From Bacteroidales bacterium (GTDB lineage: Bacteria > Bacteroidota > Bacteroidia > Bacteroidales > F082): a stretch of DNA of 34,926 nucleotides. The notes beneath the pieces were generated by a model. That model ran no database searches, had not been told where the DNA came from, and saw nothing but the letters and a program-made list of their open reading frames with translations. Both the position numbers and the translations under genes were made by a program. This document shows, piece after piece, positions 30,511 to 34,926 of this stretch; the stretch's first letter is position 1; every line of letters begins with the position of its first letter. The stretch lies in NCBI GenBank assembly GCA_017508895.1, contig JAFWRA010000291.1, positions 1 to 34,926 on the forward strand, given 5' to 3'.

Positions 30511-32801
30511 TTAATTATCAATTTTTCTGTAGCCAACACTTTTCCTCCCTTGCCGAGACGCATGATTGTGTAACAACCTTGGGGCAGGCCTTCGATCGCA
30601 ATCTCCACGCCCTCAGCCTGGGAATAAACGATTCTTTTTAGTTCTTTACCGTCAATGCCAATAATGCGGATTTCGCCGTCGGCGATTTCATCCCAACTCA
30701 AACGAACTTGGCCTTCAGCGGGATTGGGAAACACCTGCATGCGACGATTGGGCGCGTAATACTCTTCTTCAGCAAGGGCTTCCTTGTCCCAAACAGCAAT
30801 AGTGTACTCGCCCGAAGGAAGATTATCTACAATAAATCGGCCATGATTCCAAGTACTACCAGCAAATAAAGTGTATGCAATCTCATGCCAAGCCTCGGAA
30901 GCATTGCGACGATATAATAAAGTAGCCGAGTCGCTGACCGATTGGATAATATCGCCATCTGTTGAGGTACTGAAGTCGAACGAGCCCTTTACCTCGGCCT
31001 CACCGAAGTCGTATCGGTTGATGGTCCAGAAATGTTTGGTCGAGAGAGTAAGATAAGGAACCAGCGGGTCATCATAAGGGCCGACCAAATGGTTTTCGAC
31101 GGCAACGAATACCGAATCAGTAAGCGAAGAAGCCTCCACTTTGAAAGCGCCAAAACTTTGTTGAGATGATGTCTTTAGCATGAAATTCTTCTGTGTTCTG
31201 CCATCCAACCAGTTGTTGTTGAGATCGTTGACCAAACCGATGGGCTCAAAATCGAGGGTCAAGATTACACTGTCATGCAATCCATCCCAATTCAGTTTTT
31301 CAGTAACCAGCTGGAATTCGGGACCTATGAAAGTCACTTCGTACACATTGCTCTGCCCGATATGGCTGTCACCAATATGCTGGTAACTCAACTGGAGTGT
31401 CACTTCGTATTGGTTGTTCGCTTCGGCAACCGATTCCATCACAGCATACAGGTGAGGCATACCCGAAGCGTAAACATATGAATCGAAAAAGCCCTGCATA
31501 TCAACACCCGAATGTTCAGTGAGCGCATCGCAAAGGATTTGAGATGTAGCTGTCTGATAAGCATATTGCTGGAAGTATTCGCGCATTGCAGTAAGGAAAT
31601 TATCTCGTCCCATGTAGTTCATCATTGTGTTAACGATGACGGCACCACGTTCATAGATGGCGTTGGTATTGTAGGTCATATCGAGCGGCATGTTGTTGAG
31701 CGGTATCCAGTTGGTAGGACTGTTGCACCATGAATTGATGCTGTTGACCTTGTTCGAAATGGTATTTTGGAAATGGTCCTCACCATATACCACCGATTCA
31801 TAAAACGCACCCCAGAACTGGGCAAAGCCCTCGTTGAGCCACATGTCGCCCGCCTCGGCACAGGTGACCAGGTTACCCGACCACATGTGTGAAAGCTCAT
31901 GGGCAATATATTCTTCACCTCCCAACGTACCGTCGACAACAGAAGGCACGATGGCAATATTGTCGGTGTGCTCCATACAACCTTTTCCCGTGACCACATA
32001 GCCGATACGGTTGAACGGATAGGCACCCAAACTCTCCTCAAAGAAAGCAGCAATCTGTTTGAGATGCACCATCGAGGCTGGCACATTATTAATTTGACTC
32101 GGCTTGGCATACACCGTGATCGGTATGTCGCGCTCAATGCCGTGATACACATCTTCCCAAACCTCATAATCTCCCACAGCGAAAGAGATGTGGTAAGTAG
32201 CAATCTCTTGCGGCGTGTTCCAGTGCCAAGTTGTTGTGCCGTTGCCATTGTCGATGGTCTCGACAAAATTGCCGCCGCAAATGGCTTTTTTGTCGTTGGT
32301 CGTGGTGACAAACACATCATAGGTGGCCTTGTCCGTGAAATTATCCACGCAGGGGAACCAAGTCTTGCCAAGGTTGTGCGGCTGGCTGTCGAAGCCCACA
32401 CCGAGGTTGTAGACGTAATCGCCCCACCATTCTACACCACCCCAAGTTTCGTTGAAAGTGTTACCACCATAAATGATGTCAAGTGTCGCAGAGTTGCCGT
32501 TGAACAAAGGAGAAGCAAGGTCGACAATCAGAAAGTCACCCTCCTGGGAGAAACCGGAAACAGAGGCATTTGTTGCCGTTACACTGCTGACTTCCAAATA
32601 TTTCAGTTCCAAAACTATTTGAGAAACCTCAGAAGTAGCCGTAAAGTCAACAAAGGTCTCCCCTTGCAGCGTATGGTCGGCAAAGTTCAACTCGTTGACG
32701 TGGATGGCGTAGTGCGTCACATCGATGCTTTCGCCTGCTGTCTGAGCGATTAGCGAAGACAGCAACAGACAAAAAGAAAATAATAGAGATAGTTTCTTCA
32801 T
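30507..32801 (-). CDS. Secreted M1-family zinc metallopeptidase with T9SS sorting domain
   Basis: A 764-residue aminopeptidase-like enzyme with a Sec signal peptide (MKKLSLLFSFCLLLSSLIAQ). The N-terminal beta domain (about residues 25-220) is followed by the gluzincin core: AHELSHMWSGN (HExxH, near residue 300) and LNEGFAQFWG with the third zinc ligand Glu. CMEHTDNIAIVPS is the variant of the family GxMEN exopeptidase motif, here MEH instead of MEN. A C-terminal T9SS type A sorting domain (MQVFPNPAEGQVRLSW to ATEKLIIK) targets it to the cell surface or medium. It would degrade peptides for uptake. The upstream gene ends TAA directly followed by ATG, indicating coupling. Confidence 0.9.
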   Translation of the reverse strand: MKKLSLLFSFCLLLSSLIAQTAGESIDVTHYAIHVNELNFADHTLQGETFVDFTATSEVSQIVLELKYLEVSSVTATNASVSGFSQEGDFLIVDLASPLFNGNSATLDIIYGGNTFNETWGGVEWWGDYVYNLGVGFDSQPHNLGKTWFPCVDNFTDKATYDVFVTTTNDKKAICGGNFVETIDNGNGTTTWHWNTPQEIATYHISFAVGDYEVWEDVYHGIERDIPITVYAKPSQINNVPASMVHLKQIAAFFEESLGAYPFNRIGYVVTGKGCMEHTDNIAIVPSVVDGTLGGEEYIAHELSHMWSGNLVTCAEAGDMWLNEGFAQFWGAFYESVVYGEDHFQNTISNKVNSINSWCNSPTNWIPLNNMPLDMTYNTNAIYERGAVIVNTMMNYMGRDNFLTAMREYFQQYAYQTATSQILCDALTEHSGVDMQGFFDSYVYASGMPHLYAVMESVAEANNQYEVTLQLSYQHIGDSHIGQSNVYEVTFIGPEFQLVTEKLNWDGLHDSVILTLDFEPIGLVNDLNNNWLDGRTQKNFMLKTSSQQSFGAFKVEASSLTDSVFVAVENHLVGPYDDPLVPYLTLSTKHFWTINRYDFGEAEVKGSFDFSTSTDGDIIQSVSDSATLLYRRNASEAWHEIAYTLFAGSTWNHGRFIVDNLPSGEYTIAVWDKEALAEEEYYAPNRRMQVFPNPAEGQVRLSWDEIADGEIRIIGIDGKELKRIVYSQAEGVEIAIEGLPQGCYTIMRLGKGGKVLATEKLIIK

Positions 32802-32807
32802 AATCAT

Positions 32808-33392
32808 TTATTTCAAATTTGTGTTAGATTTATTTCCTAAAGTATATATCGCTTCGGTTTGAATCACATTGCTTTCGTGCAAGGCACGGTCGAGGATGTG
32901 GATTTCGAACTTTATCGTGTCGTTGGGAGACAATGGATTCTGCACCGTGAGTTTATATTCTATCGTACCACTGATGGCCTTAGGCTCCTCTGAATCGCGA
33001 AGCCTTTTGAAACGGGCATTAAAGGTGACTGTATCGAAGAGCACGAGCGTGTCACCAGGATTCGTCGGCACATGGGGACTTAAAAGCGGTGTTTTCACGA
33101 AAACCCCGTTTTCCGACTTCAGGTAGTCGACTACCATATTATAATAATGTGCATCATGGAAGCCGAAGGGTGGCAGGGTGTCTGACGCATTGAGGCCGAG
33201 GTCACCGTCACCATCGGTATAGGAAAACTTAATGATACCCTCACCGCTGAATGTACTGTCTGCATTGAACAGATAGGTAAAACCTTCGTAGGCAATCTTT
33301 GGCTCAATGGGATACTCCACTGGTTTTTGGCAGGAAAACACCGTCATGGCCAAGAAAAACAATCCTATGAAATAGCGCTTCTTCATCATCAT
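32808..33392 (-). CDS. Hypothetical lipoprotein with DGDGDLG motif
   Basis: A 194-residue protein, first of a four-gene operon. Three consecutive ATGs (33392, 33389, 33386) precede a lipoprotein signal peptide (KKRYFIGLFFLAMTVFSC). The mature part has an FSYTDGDGDLGLNASDT stretch of the kind found in Bacteroidota surface lipoproteins, where the Asp-rich loop may bind calcium, and a beta-rich C-terminal part (IEYKLTVQNPLSPNDTIKFEI). The function is unknown. Expression from a degenerate TACTTTTA element just upstream. Confidence 0.75.
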   Translation of the reverse strand: MMMKKRYFIGLFFLAMTVFSCQKPVEYPIEPKIAYEGFTYLFNADSTFSGEGIIKFSYTDGDGDLGLNASDTLPPFGFHDAHYYNMVVDYLKSENGVFVKTPLLSPHVPTNPGDTLVLFDTVTFNARFKRLRDSEEPKAISGTIEYKLTVQNPLSPNDTIKFEIHILDRALHESNVIQTEAIYTLGNKSNTNLK

Positions 33393-33404
33393 CGTTTGAG
33401 GCGG

Positions 33405-33412
33405 TAAAAGTA
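33405..33412 (-). promoter_or_regulatory. Degenerate -7 element of the lipoprotein-M1-lipoprotein-T9SS operon
   Basis: Minus-strand TACTTTTA followed by CCGCC differs from TAnnTTTG only in the last base and lies 12 bases before the first ATG. Confidence 0.45.
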
Positions 33413-33500
33413 CAAATTTTTGGGTAATTAACCACAACAATATTTGAATCGAGTTTGCTTTGAATATCAGACTATTACCAAAAGTCGTCCAAAAAAAATC

Positions 33501-33550
33501 GTGGAAAAGTGTGGAAAAGTGTTGACATATTCACAAAAGTTGTATCTTTG
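33501..33550 (+). promoter_or_regulatory. Promoter and direct repeat upstream of the zeta-like toxin gene
   Basis: TTG (33522-33524) is followed after 18 bases by TATCTTTG (33543-33550) and CAGCC. Just upstream two tandem GTGGAAAAGT units occupy 33501-33520 and are candidate operator half-sites. The leader contains a TGGCA-x7-TGCCA hairpin near 33560-33576. Confidence 0.65.
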
Positions 33551-33602
33551 CAGCCAGTTTGGCACGGAAAATGCCAGCTGAAAACGAGCAGAATTTTATT
33601 TG

Positions 33603-34196
33603 ATGCCGAATTTATATATCATATCAGGTTGTAACGGAGCGGGAAAAACGACAGCTTCTCTGACGGTCTTACCGGAGACACTTCAGTGTAAGGAGTTCGT
33701 CAATTGCGATGAGATCGCCAAGGGTCTCTCGCCGCTCAATCCTGATGGTGCCAAGGTCGCCGCAGGTCGCCTGATGTTGTCGCGCATCAAAACCCTCATC
33801 GCTGACAAAGCTGACTTTGCCATCGAGACCACCTTGGCCGCCAAATCCTATCATGCACTCATCAAGAAAGCCCGCGAGGAAGGCTACAAAGCCAGTTTGG
33901 TTTACTTCTGGCTGCAAAGCCCCGAGTTGGCCATCAAGCGCGTGGCAGAGCGTGTGAAGCACGGCGGTCATCATGTGGACGACAACATCATCCGCAGGCG
34001 TTACAAAGCGGGCATTAAGAACCTTTTCCATCTCTACTGCCCTGTCGTTGACTACTTCCTATTCATCGACAACAGTGTCATGCCCTCCGAAATCATCGCC
34101 GAAGGTAACATCAAATCCACCAAGTTTTACAACGAAGAAAAATTTAAAAAGATCAGACAATATGACAACAGTAACAGTGAATGCCAAGAAGAATGA
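33603..34196 (+). CDS. Zeta-toxin-like P-loop kinase (COG4185 type)
   Basis: A 197-residue protein. Walker A is SGCNGAGKTTAS (about residues 9-20); then VNCDEIAKGLSPLNPDGA, FAIETTLAAKSY, and VAERVKHGGHHVDDNIIRRRYKAG region with the Arg/His residues of zeta-like kinases. Zeta toxins phosphorylate UDP-N-acetylglucosamine and block wall synthesis; many chromosomal homologues are of unproven substrate. The ATG at 33603 is chosen over a TTG one codon upstream. It overlaps the next small gene by 35 bases in another frame. Whether it is a toxin or a housekeeping kinase is not decided by sequence. Confidence 0.8.
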   Translation: MPNLYIISGCNGAGKTTASLTVLPETLQCKEFVNCDEIAKGLSPLNPDGAKVAAGRLMLSRIKTLIADKADFAIETTLAAKSYHALIKKAREEGYKASLVYFWLQSPELAIKRVAERVKHGGHHVDDNIIRRRYKAGIKNLFHLYCPVVDYFLFIDNSVMPSEIIAEGNIKSTKFYNEEKFKKIRQYDNSNSECQEE

Positions 34197-34362
34197 AGTT
34201 TCGTCCTTCACCAAGAAATTGATGAGCGGCCTCGACCTCTCAATGCAAAGGCTTATTGCCATGCGTTGCCGCCACAACGGTTCCTTCTACCTTTGCGATG
34301 CCGATGGCAACATCTACACCGTGAAGGCCAAGGAAGTCAGAGCCATGATGGAACAGGAATAA
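34162..34362 (+). CDS. Small 66-residue protein overlapping the zeta-like gene, candidate antitoxin
   Basis: The ATG at 34162 lies within the end of the zeta-like gene (35-base overlap), and the ORF ends just before a strong terminator. It begins MTTVTVNAKKNEVSSFTKKL and ends with YLCDADGNIYTVKAKEVRAM, a small beta-hairpin-like tail after a helix (MSGLDLSMQRLIAMRCR). I recognise no named family. Overlap, co-transcription and size suggest an antitoxin partner, but the order is opposite to epsilon-zeta, where the antitoxin is first. Confidence 0.65.
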   Translation: MTTVTVNAKKNEVSSFTKKLMSGLDLSMQRLIAMRCRHNGSFYLCDADGNIYTVKAKEVRAMMEQE

Positions 34363-34385
34363 ATTCCGGCGGAAACATAAAAACC

Positions 34386-34427
34386 AAACCACAATTTGCA
34401 GGTCGTCTGCGGATTGTGGTTTTTTTT
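34386..34427. terminator. Rho-independent terminator of the zeta-like operon (probably bidirectional)
   Basis: A 16-bp stem (34386-34401 with 34407-34422, two G-U pairs) with loop GTCGT is followed by T residues to 34427 on the plus strand. The minus strand continues GGTTTTTATG, so it can also end the convergent type III restriction gene. Confidence 0.9.
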
Positions 34428-34452
34428 GTGCGCAAACGATAACACGAAAACA

Positions 34453-34926
34453 TCAAACCAAATCCCCCACCTTGCTCACAACGCGATATTCCAACCCCTC
34501 AAACTGCCTGAAATGAGCCTCCCCGCATTGGATTTTCTTTCTTTCGCTTGGATGAAGTTTGTTCAAATCCACCTTAGGCGTTCCTGTATCTTTGGTTTCG
34601 GCAACAAAATACACCTTCTTTTCATCTTCAAACACGACAGCCCAATCCGGATTGTAACTTCCAATCGGTGTGGGGATTTTGAACCATTCCGGCAACTTGA
34701 AATAGTATTTCACTTGGTCGCTCGTTTCGCAATCGTGGGCAAACTTGTTTTCCACTGAAGAATCCAAAGGAACGTATTCTTCATAGATAGTTTTGTCCGT
34801 CTTTGAAACCTTGAACGTGAAATCATTCAGATAGATTTCAAGTTCTTGTTCTTCAAAGAGTCGCATTTCGTAATCCGAATCGCCAATTTTGTGATACTCA
34901 ATGCCATCAATCATCAAATCTTGCAA
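34453..34926 (-). CDS. res: Type III restriction endonuclease Res subunit, C-terminal nuclease domain (5' truncated by window edge)
   Basis: The last 157 codons of a larger gene entering from the right edge; the leading TTG at the edge is internal, not a start. The fragment carries the PD-(D/E)xK nuclease of EcoP1I/EcoP15I-type Res proteins: WFKIPTPIGSYNPDWAVVF with the catalytic Asp, and VYFVAETKDT with the ExK, followed by LHPSERKKIQCGEAHF. DSSVENKFAHDCE upstream matches the same region of Res. Type III enzymes need a Mod methyltransferase, which should lie beyond the right edge. The helicase motor is outside the window. Confidence 0.9.
   Translation of the reverse strand: MQDLMIDGIEYHKIGDSDYEMRLFEEQELEIYLNDFTFKVSKTDKTIYEEYVPLDSSVENKFAHDCETSDQVKYYFKLPEWFKIPTPIGSYNPDWAVVFEDEKKVYFVAETKDTGTPKVDLNKLHPSERKKIQCGEAHFRQFEGLEYRVVSKVGDLV

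Noticed and set aside
31899..32753. 284-codon plus-strand ORF opposite the M1 peptidase gene
   Set aside because: The minus strand encodes a complete metallopeptidase with signal peptide and zinc motif; the antisense translation shows no domain.
34386..34427. attC-like or recombination hairpin
   Set aside because: Stem, short loop and T-run fit an ordinary terminator, and no integron integrase or cassette is present.

Overview
The window looks like a chromosomal segment from a member of the order Bacteroidales (Bacteroidota). Most gene starts are preceded by the Bacteroidota -7 promoter element TAnnTTTG, usually followed by G/C-rich bases, and classical Shine-Dalgarno sites are nearly absent. 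Marker genes fit this: an S46 dipeptidyl-peptidase, a SusB-like GH97 alpha-glucosidase, a DUF3098 protein between ftsX and uppP, and two secreted proteins with type IX secretion (T9SS) C-terminal sorting domains. The T9SS signals argue against a typical Bacteroides species. I cannot place the genus.

Layout. 1-6000 is housekeeping: the start of an S46 peptidase (-), an RlmL-type 23S rRNA methyltransferase (+), peptidyl-tRNA hydrolase, ribosomal protein L25 and PRPP synthase (-), tRNA-Leu(CAA) (+), and a two-gene unit of an IscU/NifU-like Fe-S scaffold plus a GGGtGRT-family protein (+). 6003-10134 holds an L,D-transpeptidase lipoprotein (-), rlmN (+) and a GH97 glucosidase (-). 10166-24053 is a defence island, all on the minus strand. 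24193-28785 returns to housekeeping: an acyl-CoA carboxyltransferase (-), then ftsX, DUF3098, uppP and truB (+). 28819-33392 is a four-gene minus-strand envelope/secretion operon (lipoprotein, M1-family peptidase, lipoprotein, T9SS cargo). 33603-34362 is a zeta-toxin-like kinase with an overlapping small partner (+). The right edge carries the C-terminal nuclease domain of a type III restriction enzyme (-).

Main discovery. From one promoter at about 22580, six minus-strand genes follow with spacings of 12, 11, 27, 3 and -4 nt: a PLD-nuclease/SNF2 helicase, an AlbA_2/GHKL-type ATPase-regulator with a 21-bp minisatellite, a large Eco57I-like adenine methyltransferase, a GajA-like OLD/TOPRIM ATPase-nuclease, a GajB-like UvrD helicase, and a 42-codon ORF. 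The first three resemble helicase-methylase-ATPase (Hma-type) candidate defence systems; the next two have the Gabija architecture. That the two are joined in one apparent transcription unit, end with an unannotated small ORF, and carry a variable-linker repeat and an altered Walker A motif is the most unusual content here. A DUF234-type ATPase/nuclease gene with its own promoter and a perfect 17-bp inverted repeat lies just upstream of the unit.

Limits. All family names come from motifs read by eye and from memory of the families; no database search was run. No insertion sequence, integrase, rRNA or CRISPR array was found, and no intergenic stretch exceeds 300 bases.
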